Positions 56,219 to 64,000 of a stretch of DNA of 64,000 nt are shown piece by piece. The stretch is from Nitrospira lenta. Its GTDB lineage: Bacteria > Nitrospirota > Nitrospiria > Nitrospirales > Nitrospiraceae. The notes under the pieces are model-generated. The model was not told the origin of the DNA. It saw only the letters and a program-made list of their open reading frames with translations, and ran no database searches. Each line of letters opens with the position of its first letter. The stretch's first letter is position 1. The position numbers were made by a program, and so were the translations under genes. The stretch is taken from NCBI RefSeq assembly GCF_900403705.1, contig NZ_OUNR01000012.1, positions 558,001 through 622,000 of the forward strand, given 5' to 3'.

Positions 56219-57052
56219 GTGGACGTGTCTGCCTCGAATGCCTCTACCGGCGAGATTGCGATTTCCGATCAGGAATTCGCCGACTTTCAGAAATTTGTCC
56301 ATCACAGCGCGGGAATCACCCTTTCCGCTGCCAAGAAAGCGCTGGTGTCCGGGCGGTTGCTCAAGCGGTTGCGCCACTATCAGCTGGCGTCCTACCGCGA
56401 ATACTTTCAGTTGATCATGAACGGGCAGGAACCCGCCGAACTGCAAACGGCACTCGATCTTCTCACGACCAACGAGACCTATTTTTTCAGAGAGCCGAAG
56501 CATTTCGAGTATCTTCGCACGACGATCCTGCCTGCCCGAAAGCCGGGAGAAGCCTTCCGGATTTGGAGCGCGGCCTGTTCGAGCGGAGAAGAGCCCTACA
56601 CCCTGGCGATGGTATTGGCGGATAGTCTGGGGACGACGCCCTGGAACATCCTGGCGTCGGACATCAGCTCGCGAGTCTTGGCCGCCGCACAAACCGGCCA
56701 GTACAACATGGAGCGCGCCGAAAAAATCCCGCAGGCCTATCTCAAGGCCTATTGCTTGAAAGGGGTCGAGGAGCAGGCGGGAACCTTTCTGATCGATCCG
56801 AAGCTCAGAAGCCGTATTCGGTTTCTGTCGGTCAACTTGAATGCGTCGTTGCCGGAGACCGGGACCTTCGATGTGATTTTCCTTCGCAACGTCATGATCT
56901 ATTTCAATGCGGAGACGAAGCGGCAAGTCGTGGATCGGTTGCTTTCCGTGCTGAAGCCCGGAGGGTATTTCATCATCAGCCATTCGGAAAGCCTGCATGG
57001 TATTACCGATCACCTGAAGATGGTCCGGTCATCGATCTATCGTAAGGCCTAG
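56219..57052 (+). CDS. cheR: chemotaxis methyltransferase CheR
   Basis: SAM-dependent MCP glutamate methyltransferase (277 aa). GTG start at 56219 with GAGG six bases upstream. N-terminal helical domain (LLKRLRHYQLASYREYFQL, TNETYFFREPKHF), then the SAM-binding domain (FRIWSAACSSGEEPYTLAMVL, VIFLRNVMIYFNAETKRQVV, YFIISHSESL). Confidence 0.93.
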   Translation: MDVSASNASTGEIAISDQEFADFQKFVHHSAGITLSAAKKALVSGRLLKRLRHYQLASYREYFQLIMNGQEPAELQTALDLLTTNETYFFREPKHFEYLRTTILPARKPGEAFRIWSAACSSGEEPYTLAMVLADSLGTTPWNILASDISSRVLAAAQTGQYNMERAEKIPQAYLKAYCLKGVEEQAGTFLIDPKLRSRIRFLSVNLNASLPETGTFDVIFLRNVMIYFNAETKRQVVDRLLSVLKPGGYFIISHSESLHGITDHLKMVRSSIYRKA

Positions 57053-57055
57053 GCG

Positions 57056-57577
57056 ATGGCACTGCCTGCGAACGTCACGGAGGTGTTTTTGCAGCCGGGA
57101 GAGTTTCATTTCGGCCATGCGAAGACGCGGATCAAGACCATCCTGGGTTCGTGCGTGGCGATTACGATGTGGCATCCGATCCTGCACATCGGCGGCATGT
57201 GCCACTTTCTCCTGCCGTCGCGGGACACCCGCGCCTCGGAGCGATTGGATGGGCGCTACGGAAGCGATGCGCTGCAATTGTTTTTGCAGGAGATGGCCAG
57301 GAAGGGGACGACGTTGAAGGAGTATCAGGTCAAGGTCTTCGGCGGCGGGGACATGTTTCCCTCGCTCGATAAGCGGGGAAAGGCGTTGGAGATCGGCATG
57401 CGCAACGTCGAGCTGGCCCGGAAGGCGCTGGAAGATTTGGGCGTGCCCGTGGCGGCGGAGCATGTCGGCGATGTCGGACATCGCCAGGTGATTTTCGATG
57501 TCTGGAGCGGAGACGTGTGGGTGAGGCATCAACGGATTCCCGCCAATGGCGGGCCAAATGTGGTGGGGGTCGCATAG
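57056..57577 (+). CDS. cheD: chemoreceptor glutamine deamidase CheD
   Basis: CheD (173 aa) deamidates receptor Gln to Glu. The family catalytic residues are seen: Cys in [12 protein letters not shown] and His in [11 protein letters not shown], with VFGGGDMF nearby. It lies three bases after cheR and one base before cheB. Confidence 0.93.
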   Translation: MALPANVTEVFLQPGEFHFGHAKTRIKTILGSCVAITMWHPILHIGGMCHFLLPSRDTRASERLDGRYGSDALQLFLQEMARKGTTLKEYQVKVFGGGDMFPSLDKRGKALEIGMRNVELARKALEDLGVPVAAEHVGDVGHRQVIFDVWSGDVWVRHQRIPANGGPNVVGVA

Positions 57578-57578
57578 G

Positions 57579-58646
57579 ATGAAAACGATCAATGTGCTTG
57601 TCGTGGACGATTCAGCCACCGTGCGGCAGGTGATGACCGACCTGCTCAAGAAAGATCCGGAGATCCGCGTGATCGGCGCGGCCTCCGATCCGCTCTTTGC
57701 CATGGAGCATATGAAGAAGCAGTGGCCGGACGTCGTGACTCTGGATGTCGAAATGCCTCGCATGGACGGGATTTCGTTTCTGAGACATCTCATGGCGACC
57801 CATCCGACGCCGGTCGTCATCTGTTCGTCATTGACGGAAAAGGGAGCGGAAACGACCATGCAGGCGCTGGCCGCCGGCGCGGTCAGCATTGTCACGAAAC
57901 CGCAGCTTGGGGTGAAGAAGTTTCTGGAAGATTCGTCGTCTCAATTGATCGAGGCGGTCAAGGCCGCGGCTCAGGCCAACATGAAATGTATGAAGGGAGG
58001 GACGCCTCCCGCTGTTCCCGTGGCGCAGAAGCTGACCGCCGATGCGGTCTTATCCGCCAGCACCCATGCGATGGCTCAGACGACCGATCGGCTGGTGGCG
58101 ATCGGCACCTCCACCGGCGGCACGCAAGCGCTTGAAGTGGTGCTGACCGGAATCCCGCGCGTGTGTCCGGGCATTGTCATTGTCCAGCACATGCCCGAGA
58201 AGTTCACCGCTGCGTTTGCCGAGCGGTTGAACAGTATCTGTCAGATCGAGGTCCTGGAAGCGAAGACCGGCGACCGCGTCATTCCAGGCCGCGCGCTGAT
58301 CGCGCCGGGCGGCCGGCACATGCTGCTCAAGCGAAGCGGTGCGCAATACCATGTGGAAGTGGTTGAGGGCCCGCTGGTGAACCGCCATCGCCCGTCGGTC
58401 GATGTGCTGTTTAGATCGGTTGCGAAATTTGCCGGGCGAAACGCACTGGGGATCATCATGACCGGCATGGGAGACGACGGGGCTGCGGGGCTGCTTGAGA
58501 TGCGGCAGGCAGGCGCCCGCACGGTGGGGCAGAATGAGGCCACGTGCGTCGTCTATGGGATGCCCAAAGAAGCCATGAAGCGCGGAGCGACCGAACGGGA
58601 AATTCCTTTGACGTCCATCTCGCACGAGATTCTGGCCTATGGATAA
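57579..58646 (+). CDS. cheB: chemotaxis methylesterase CheB
   Basis: CheB (355 aa): receiver ([25 protein letters not shown]) and methylesterase ([10 protein letters not shown] Ser, [16 protein letters not shown] His, MGDDGAAGL Asp). The ATG at 57579 directly follows the cheD stop; the open frame from 57546 is longer. Completes the adaptation set CheR/CheD/CheB and ends the operon. Confidence 0.95.
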   Translation: MKTINVLVVDDSATVRQVMTDLLKKDPEIRVIGAASDPLFAMEHMKKQWPDVVTLDVEMPRMDGISFLRHLMATHPTPVVICSSLTEKGAETTMQALAAGAVSIVTKPQLGVKKFLEDSSSQLIEAVKAAAQANMKCMKGGTPPAVPVAQKLTADAVLSASTHAMAQTTDRLVAIGTSTGGTQALEVVLTGIPRVCPGIVIVQHMPEKFTAAFAERLNSICQIEVLEAKTGDRVIPGRALIAPGGRHMLLKRSGAQYHVEVVEGPLVNRHRPSVDVLFRSVAKFAGRNALGIIMTGMGDDGAAGLLEMRQAGARTVGQNEATCVVYGMPKEAMKRGATEREIPLTSISHEILAYG

Positions 58647-58826
58647 CCGGCTACGGTTTTTCTGTTCGCGTCTGTCTGTGCTTTCCGCATGCGACCGGCT
58701 CAACTCATCCTACCTCAGTGCCCATATTCTACCGAGACTCTCTGGCAACTAGTGTAGACGCAGGCGAAGCCGGTATAGTCCCCTGGGGCTTGAGTGGAGG
58801 CTCAGGGGGAATCCGGAGACCTAGGC

Positions 58827-59903
58827 GTGCCGAGGATCATCGTACATTTCGATATGGATGCGTTTTATGCTGCGATTGAGGAGCGGGATACGCCTGCGTT
58901 TCGTGGGCTTCCTCTTGTGGTAGGGGCCGATCCGGCGCAGGGGCGGGGGCGTGGAGTTGTCTCGACCGCGAATTACAAGGCGCGCGCGTACGGGATTCAT
59001 TCGGCCACGCCGATTTCCACAGCCTGGCGTTTTTCGGAAGAAGCTCGTCGAAGGGGGCAGCCTCCGGTCACATTTGTCTCCGTCGATATGCGCAAGTACG
59101 CCGGCGTATCTTCCGCAGTGATGGCCATTGCCCGCCGTGCCGTTCCTGTGCTTGAGCAGGCGAGCATCGATGAGGCCTACGGGGATGTCTCCGGCGCCGG
59201 ATCCTTCGAGGCCGCGTCTGAGTTGTGCCGTTCGATCAAGGCGGCAATTCTCTCGGAGGAACGATTGACGGCGTCGGTCGGGATTGGACCCAATAAATTG
59301 ATCGCCAAGATTGCCTCCGGTATGCACAAGCCGGACGGGTTTACGGTCGTCACAGAGGCTGAGGCGGAAGCGTTTCTTGCGCCGTTGTCGGTACGGGCGA
59401 TTCCGGGAATCGGGCCAAAGACGGAAGCGCTGCTGGCCGCGCAGCATATTCGTCTGGTTGAAGAGCTGAAACAGCTGAGCCCGGCTGAGATGGACGCGCG
59501 CTTCGGCAAGCGGGGGCGTGAATGGTATGCCAAGATTCGCGCACAGGACGACTCGCCGGTGGAGGAGCATTGGGAGCCGAAGTCAATCAGCGAGCAAGAG
59601 ACCTTTGATGAGGATACGTTGGATTCACAGATTTTGGTGGAGCGGTTGTCGCAGTTAGGCGATGGGGTGTTTGCGCGACTGGTGGAGGAGGGATTCGACG
59701 CCTGCAGGACGGTTGCGATTACCGTGCGGTTCGCGGACTTCACCACAGTCACCAGGGCCCACACCTTTCCTGACCCGGTGCGGGATGGGCCGGCGGTGCG
59801 CCGCGAGTTGCTTAAGCTGCTGCTCCCGTTCCTCGATCGGCGGGAGAACCCGCGTCGTCAACGGATCCGGCTCTTAGGCGTGCGGGTGGAAAAACTGCAG
59901 TGA
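58827..59903 (+). CDS. dinB: DNA polymerase IV (Y-family)
   Basis: A 358-aa translesion polymerase. GTG start at 58827 with GGAG eight bases upstream (frame opens at 58794). Motifs: VHFDMDAFYAAIEERD, STANYKARAYGIHSATP, SIDEAYGDVS, ASVGIGPNKLIAKIAS, and helix-hairpin-helix AIPGIGPKTEALL. The catalytic acidic residues are kept. In SIDEAYGDV the position after Tyr is Gly, where Leu is usual. No SOS box was seen upstream. Confidence 0.92.
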   Translation: MPRIIVHFDMDAFYAAIEERDTPAFRGLPLVVGADPAQGRGRGVVSTANYKARAYGIHSATPISTAWRFSEEARRRGQPPVTFVSVDMRKYAGVSSAVMAIARRAVPVLEQASIDEAYGDVSGAGSFEAASELCRSIKAAILSEERLTASVGIGPNKLIAKIASGMHKPDGFTVVTEAEAEAFLAPLSVRAIPGIGPKTEALLAAQHIRLVEELKQLSPAEMDARFGKRGREWYAKIRAQDDSPVEEHWEPKSISEQETFDEDTLDSQILVERLSQLGDGVFARLVEEGFDACRTVAITVRFADFTTVTRAHTFPDPVRDGPAVRRELLKLLLPFLDRRENPRRQRIRLLGVRVEKLQ

Positions 59904-59936
59904 GTGAGCGGCGGGGCCGGGTCGTGGCGGACGGGG

Positions 59937-61703
59937 CTAGGGTGCTTGTTCGCTAAACCTGATGGTGTAGAGGTAGTGATAGAGACCTTTGCGCTCCAGG
60001 AGTTGCACGTGGGTGCCTGCTTCGACGACGTGGCCCTTGTCCAGGACGAGGATGCGGTCTGCACGCTGAATCGTGGAGAGTCGGTGGGCGACGACAAAGG
60101 TCGTCCGTCCGTCCATCAGTCGCTCCAGTGCTTCCTGAACCAGCCGTTCCGACTCGGTGTCGAGCGCCGATGTGGCTTCGTCGAGCAGCAGGACGCGAGG
60201 GTTTTTGAGAATTGCCCGGGCAATGGCGATACGCTGCCGCTGGCCGCCGGACAGGTTGATCCCCTTCTCTCCCACCACAGTCAGGTATTGGTCAGGAAAG
60301 GCTGAGACAAATTCGTGCGCGTGCGCTGCCTTGCTCGCTTCCTGCACCTCCGCCTCGCTCGCCTCGGGGTTCCCATAGCGAATATTGTCGAGGATGGTTC
60401 CGCCAAAGAGGATGGTTTCTTGCGGAACGAGCGCGACTTGCCGATACCAGCTATCCACCGTGACCTGTTTCAGATCGTGCCCATCCACGGTGATGCGGCC
60501 GTCGACGGGATCGTAGAAGCGATGGAGTAGATTGATGATGGTGGTTTTACCGGCTCCCGTCGGTCCGACAAAGGCAACGAGTTCGCCCGGTTGTGCTTCG
60601 AACGACAGGTGCGACAGCACCGGGGTGCGCGGGTCGTAACTGAAGCTGACCTGTTCCGCCCGCACGTGGCCCCTGACGGTGGAGAGGACGTGCGCATTCG
60701 GGGCATCTTGGATGTCCGGTTGTGCGTCGAGTATTTCAAATACGCGCTGGGTGGCGCCCTGAGCCTCTTTGATTTGGGCGAAGACGCGGGCGGCCGAACT
60801 GAATGGCCCGATCAGAATTCCTGCGAAGAGGACGAAAGCGAAGAGATCGCCCGGTGTGACGGTGCCTTCGATCACTTGGGTGCCGCCGTACCACAGCACG
60901 GCGGCGGCGGCTGAAAATGTCAGCAGGCTGATGACAGGGATGAAGAGGGCCATGATGCTGGCCCGTCTCAGTGAGAGTGATAGGCCATATTGGACCGCGG
61001 TTAAGAAACGGTCTTCTTCCCGTTTTGTTTGCACGAACGACTTCACAATGCGTATGCCGGAAATGACTTCTTCCAGTAGGGTGCTGAGCGCTGCGGTTTG
61101 ATCCTGGATTGAGGTCGAAAGGAGTTTCAGCTTACGTCCAAAAAACTTGGCGACGAGCACCAGCAATGGGAGGAGCAGCAGGATCAGGAGGCAGAGCCGC
61201 CAGTTCATGGCCAACAAGAAGCCGATGCCGCCTATGAACGTCACCACTTGCTTAGCCGTGTCGATGGGGGTCTCCGTGACAATGGACTGAACGACGGTGA
61301 CATCGTTCATCAGCCGGGACAGTAATTCTCCCGTTCGCCTTCTGGAGAAAAAACTGACCGCGAGGCTTTGTAAATGCGCAAAGAGATGGGTGCGGAAATC
61401 GGCGACAACCCGTTGGGAGATCCAGGCGGTGAGGTAGCTGTGCCCCATCGAGCAGAGGCCTTGCAGGAGAACCAGGCCGATGAATATCCCGATCAATTCC
61501 GTCATGCGGTCACGATCGTGTTGGACGGTAATGACGTCCCAGAGCGTGCCGGCCAGGCGCAGTAGGGCCAGATTGATGGCGGCGACCCCCATCACGAGAA
61601 GTCCCGCGAGGATCATTCGTGGGAAGTAGGGCCGTACAAATGGAAGAAAGCGTCTAAAGGGTGACATGGGCGCGGGAGTATCGATGTGAGAGCCTAATCC
61701 CAC
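59937..61703 (-). CDS. MsbA-like ABC exporter (lipid/multidrug)
   Basis: Half-exporter (588 aa; start GTG 61703 or ATG 61667) with six membrane helices in residues 25-320 and an intact NBD: Walker A GPTGAGKTTIINLL, signature LSGGQRQRIAIARA, Walker B VLLLDEATSALD, H-loop VAHRLSTIQRADR. It resembles MsbA and relatives; the substrate is not determined. This is a useful contrast to the motif-dead ABC gene at 32422. Confidence 0.9.
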   Translation of the reverse strand: MGLGSHIDTPAPMSPFRRFLPFVRPYFPRMILAGLLVMGVAAINLALLRLAGTLWDVITVQHDRDRMTELIGIFIGLVLLQGLCSMGHSYLTAWISQRVVADFRTHLFAHLQSLAVSFFSRRRTGELLSRLMNDVTVVQSIVTETPIDTAKQVVTFIGGIGFLLAMNWRLCLLILLLLPLLVLVAKFFGRKLKLLSTSIQDQTAALSTLLEEVISGIRIVKSFVQTKREEDRFLTAVQYGLSLSLRRASIMALFIPVISLLTFSAAAAVLWYGGTQVIEGTVTPGDLFAFVLFAGILIGPFSSAARVFAQIKEAQGATQRVFEILDAQPDIQDAPNAHVLSTVRGHVRAEQVSFSYDPRTPVLSHLSFEAQPGELVAFVGPTGAGKTTIINLLHRFYDPVDGRITVDGHDLKQVTVDSWYRQVALVPQETILFGGTILDNIRYGNPEASEAEVQEASKAAHAHEFVSAFPDQYLTVVGEKGINLSGGQRQRIAIARAILKNPRVLLLDEATSALDTESERLVQEALERLMDGRTTFVVAHRLSTIQRADRILVLDKGHVVEAGTHVQLLERKGLYHYLYTIRFSEQAP

Positions 61704-61716
61704 CGCCCTGGGTTAT

Positions 61717-61728
61717 CCCCATATGGGG
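61717..61728. repeat. 12-base perfect palindrome
   Basis: CCCCATATGGGG, 14 bases upstream of the possible GTG start of the MsbA-like gene. It could be an operator; no copy was noticed elsewhere in the window. Confidence 0.35.
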
Positions 61729-61774
61729 TACGCAGGTCGATGAGATGCAGCCGAGATGGCGGAAAGACAAGGCG

Positions 61775-61993
61775 CTAGAGCTGCGAGATAGACTCGATCA
61801 GGTTCTTATTGAGGGCCACATAGTCAGAACGATCAGTATCGTTAATGACCACGTCCGTCAGGCTGATAAAGAGCCGCACTTCCTCGTTGATCGCGTCCGA
61901 GACGCGATGACGCATTGGCGGAACGAGAAAGTCCCCCACGTAGGTGCAATTCACCGTACGGACGCGGATGCGAACCTTCTTGCCTTCCGGCAC
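61775..61993 (-). CDS. small conserved hypothetical protein
   Basis: A 72-aa protein with GTG start and a strong GGGAGGAGG six bases upstream. KVRIRVRTVNCTYVGDFLVPPMRHRVSDAINEE-type sequence suggests a short beta-rich fold followed by a helix. Family of unknown function. It lies between the COX24-like gene and the MsbA-like gene, all on the minus strand. Confidence 0.72.
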   Translation of the reverse strand: MPEGKKVRIRVRTVNCTYVGDFLVPPMRHRVSDAINEEVRLFISLTDVVINDTDRSDYVALNKNLIESISQL

Positions 61994-62023
61994 AATGTCC
62001 TCCTCCCGGTAAACGGGGTGAGC

Positions 62024-62119
62024 TTAGCTCTTACGACGTAAGAATTTTTGGCGTCTGCGCAACTTCTTGTACTTGTGCTTGCGCATTTTTTTCCGCCGCT
62101 TTTTTAACACGCTCGACAT
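62024..62119 (-). CDS. COX24/AURKAIP1-type micro-protein (ribosomal)
   Basis: A 31-residue, extremely basic protein read from the ATG at 62119, ending at a TAA at 62024: MSSVLKKRRKKMRKHKYK, then KLRRRQKFLRRKS. GGAG lies nine bases upstream. The KKMRKHKYKKLRRR core matches the AURKAIP1/COX24 domain, known as a small protein of mitochondrial ribosomes (mS38) and found in some bacterial small subunits. Too short for standard gene finders. Confidence 0.8.
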   Translation of the reverse strand: MSSVLKKRRKKMRKHKYKKLRRRQKFLRRKS

Positions 62120-62285
62120 GCAATGAATCTCCAAAGACGCGGGAGTCTAGAGACTTTTAGGTCAAAAAGCAAGCCTGTCGATGACTGGCTGCGAATGCAT
62201 AATTGTGATGCGGCTGTTCCCCGATTGGTTCGACGGCATCGCCGCGCCTTGACCGATCCCCAGGACGTTCCTATACTGCAAGCCT

Positions 62286-62813
62286 ATGGATACGAATCTT
62301 CCGGTATCTCCGTTTTATCTGCGCATGCTCCGTTGGTGCGGAGTGGCGGTATTACTGACTGCCGTGGCCTGTTCATCGAAGACGCTTCAGTATCCTGAGG
62401 ATCATGAGCGTTTTATCCATATCGATCGGGCGGTGGAAGCGCTACGGGAGGCGTATCAGCATCGAGACCGTTCTGCGTTTCAGGACGTGATGCTGCCCGC
62501 GGAGTCGTTAGAGCAAATCCAAGCTGAAGCCGCGCAGGACTTCGAATTATTTCAATCCATTCAGCTGGACTTCAAGACCGAGCGCATCATGATCGACGGG
62601 GAGAATATTGACGTATATGTGCATTGGCAGGGGGTCTGGAAGAAAAATCCGGACGATGCCGGCATTCGTCAACGTGGACATGCCCGTCTACAGTGGATAG
62701 GTAAACAGTCGATTCTTCTCCGTGGTGTACAGGGTGATTTGCCGTTCGGGATGAAAGTGCGCCAGGCGTTATCCGACCTCCCCGCAGCGCCGCAGAAATC
62801 GCTTCCCCAATGA
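62286..62813 (+). CDS. lipoprotein of unknown function
   Basis: 175 aa with lipoprotein signal (VAVLLTAVACSS, Cys at about 29). A shorter start (ATG 62325) is possible. The mature part is helical then beta (AVEALREAYQHRDRSAFQDVM, IQLDFKTERIMIDGENIDVYVHWQGVW), like small SnoaL/NTF2-type domains. Its stop overlaps the nadB start. Confidence 0.75.
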   Translation: MDTNLPVSPFYLRMLRWCGVAVLLTAVACSSKTLQYPEDHERFIHIDRAVEALREAYQHRDRSAFQDVMLPAESLEQIQAEAAQDFELFQSIQLDFKTERIMIDGENIDVYVHWQGVWKKNPDDAGIRQRGHARLQWIGKQSILLRGVQGDLPFGMKVRQALSDLPAAPQKSLPQ

Positions 62814-64000
62814 AACCATCAGCTTCGCGGTCGCGAAAATCTTCTACTAGCCCTCAAGCTGACTTCCTCGTCATCGGGAGCGGTGTTGCCGGGTTGCGTG
62901 CGGCACTGGAGTTGAGCCGTGAAGGCCGTGTCATCATGCTGACGAAGGGGCATCCACTGCAGAGCAATTCGATCTACGCGCAAGGGGGCGTGGCGGTGGC
63001 CCTCAGTGAAGAGGATGATGTCGCGATTCACCGGACCGATACGTTGAGGGCCGGCCACGGGCTGTGTCGTCCCGAGGCGGTTCGGGTGCTGGTGGAGGAA
63101 GGGCCGGCGCGGATTCAGGAGTTAATCCGGTGGGGCGCAAAATTCGACAAGACGGATGGGAAGTTTGCCTTTGCCCGAGAGGCGGCGCATAGCCGGAGCC
63201 GCATTTTGCGTGCGCGCGGAGATGCCACGGGCAACGAAATGGTGCGCGCGCTGATGGCGCAGGTCGCGCGGCAGAAGCGCATCCAACGGCTCGACTATCA
63301 TTTCACGGTTGATCTGGTAGTTGAAGAGGGACGTTGTTGCGGGGCTGTTGTGCTTGATGAGGCATCGTCGAAGCAGTTCATCATCCCCGCAAAAGCCGTT
63401 GTATTATCGACAGGCGGCGCCGGGCAGATTTACGCCCGGACGACGAACCCTCCCAACGCCACCGGTGACGGCATGGCGATGGCGTTTCGGGCGGGAGCCA
63501 TGCTGCAGGATATGGAGTTCGTCCAGTTTCATCCGACCTCGCTCTATCTCCCTTCCAGTCCGCCGTTTCTCCTGTCCGAAGCAATGCGCGGCGAAGGCGG
63601 GCAGTTGCGCAACAACAAGGGCGAACTGTTTATGCAGCGATACCATCCGCTCGGGGCCCTTGCCCCGCGGGATATCGTCTCGCGGGCAATCTGGGCTGAG
63701 ATGGCGGCGACGCGTGCCCGGCATGTGTACCTTGATGTCACACATCTGGGGGCCGAGTTCATCAAGCGCAGATTCCCAACAATCTATGCCACCTGTCTGC
63801 GGTCCGATATTGATATCACGGAAGAGTGGATTCCTGTCTCGCCTAGCGCCCACTACATGATGGGCGGGGTGTGGACCGACATAAACGGGGCTACTACACT
63901 GCCAGGGCTATTCGCGGCCGGCGAAGTGGCTTGTAGTGGTGTGCACGGAGCCAATCGTCTGGCGAGCAATTCGTTATTGGAAGGACTGGTCTTTGGTATG
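62810..64000 (+). CDS. nadB: L-aspartate oxidase (3' end outside window)
   Basis: FAD enzyme of NAD synthesis turning aspartate into iminoaspartate. From the ATG at 62810: FAD-binding FLVIGSGVAGLRAALEL, SNSIYAQGGVAVA, AHSRSRILRARGDATGNE, DMEFVQFHPTSLY, SEAMRGEGG, and APRDIVSRAI. 397 residues are visible before the edge. The N-terminal 17 residues are a Ser/Arg-rich extension. Overlaps the lipoprotein gene by four bases. Confidence 0.94.
   Translation, partial: MKPSASRSRKSSTSPQADFLVIGSGVAGLRAALELSREGRVIMLTKGHPLQSNSIYAQGGVAVALSEEDDVAIHRTDTLRAGHGLCRPEAVRVLVEEGPARIQELIRWGAKFDKTDGKFAFAREAAHSRSRILRARGDATGNEMVRALMAQVARQKRIQRLDYHFTVDLVVEEGRCCGAVVLDEASSKQFIIPAKAVVLSTGGAGQIYARTTNPPNATGDGMAMAFRAGAMLQDMEFVQFHPTSLYLPSSPPFLLSEAMRGEGGQLRNNKGELFMQRYHPLGALAPRDIVSRAIWAEMAATRARHVYLDVTHLGAEFIKRRFPTIYATCLRSDIDITEEWIPVSPSAHYMMGGVWTDINGATTLPGLFAAGEVACSGVHGANRLASNSLLEGLVFGM

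Noticed and set aside
56104-56625. 173-residue plus frame before and over cheR
   Set aside because: It overlaps cheR in another frame and has no recognisable domain; the CheR reading is strong.
1-64000. Insertion sequences, prophage, CRISPR array, rRNA
   Set aside because: No transposase, integrase, repeat-spacer pattern or rRNA sequence was seen.

Overview
The window is dense, GC-rich bacterial chromosome: about 62 protein genes and three tRNAs, with no rRNA, insertion sequence, prophage or CRISPR array seen. The gene set fits a motile, diderm, Nitrospira-like (Nitrospirota) bacterium. That assignment is inference, drawn from an MlaC lipid-transport protein, TolC/HlyD and Tat/lipoprotein signals, a complete ISC system, a deoxyhypusine-synthase-like protein with pyruvoyl arginine decarboxylase, a COX24/AURKAIP1-type micro-protein, and a FliA-type chemotaxis promoter.

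Layout. 1-3.6 kb: a large multi-sensor hybrid histidine kinase that runs off the left edge. 3.9-6.3 kb: penicillin-binding protein 1A. 6.3-12.8 kb: the iron-sulfur system, iscRSUA-hscBA-iscX on the minus strand, with ferredoxin divergent from iscR and a flavin reductase convergent to ferredoxin. The iscR/fdx gap holds two near-identical palindromes around a shared divergent promoter. 12.9-14.6 kb: gltX and two tRNA-Gln genes. 14.7-25.3 kb: envelope and housekeeping genes (two exported proteins, alcohol dehydrogenase, a DUF1800/DUF1501 pair, YacG, PilZ, MlaC, GlnRS, two hypotheticals, tRNA-Glu). 25.5-31.6 kb: a plus-strand run with polyamine genes (DHS-like protein, DsbA-like thioredoxin, zinc ribbon, aldehyde dehydrogenase, pyruvoyl arginine decarboxylase, agmatinase) ending in rluF.

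31.6-37.3 kb: a minus-strand HlyD-TolC-ABC-membrane sensor operon whose ABC protein has lost nearly every ATPase motif. 37.4-39.2 kb: purEK. 39.5-41.3 kb: a membrane hybrid histidine kinase that lacks both its phospho-histidine and its phospho-aspartate. 41.3-44.9 kb: rhomboid protease, DHH phosphoesterase, LOG-family protein and a CBS-PilZ protein. 45.1-49.1 kb: an overlapping operon of a DUF692/MNIO-like protein with an unassigned C-terminal domain, tRNA-dihydrouridine synthase, Maf and an exported hypothetical. 49.5-58.6 kb: a complete chemosensory operon (MCP-like, cheY, STAS, cheA, mcp, cheW, cheR, cheD, cheB) behind a near-consensus sigma-28 promoter. 58.8-64 kb: dinB, an MsbA-like exporter, two very small proteins, a lipoprotein and nadB, which runs off the right edge.

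The best leads are the motif-dead ABC protein in an otherwise complete tripartite export operon, the doubly dead hybrid kinase, the DUF692-like protein tied to tRNA modification genes, and the shared palindromic control region of the ISC operon and ferredoxin.
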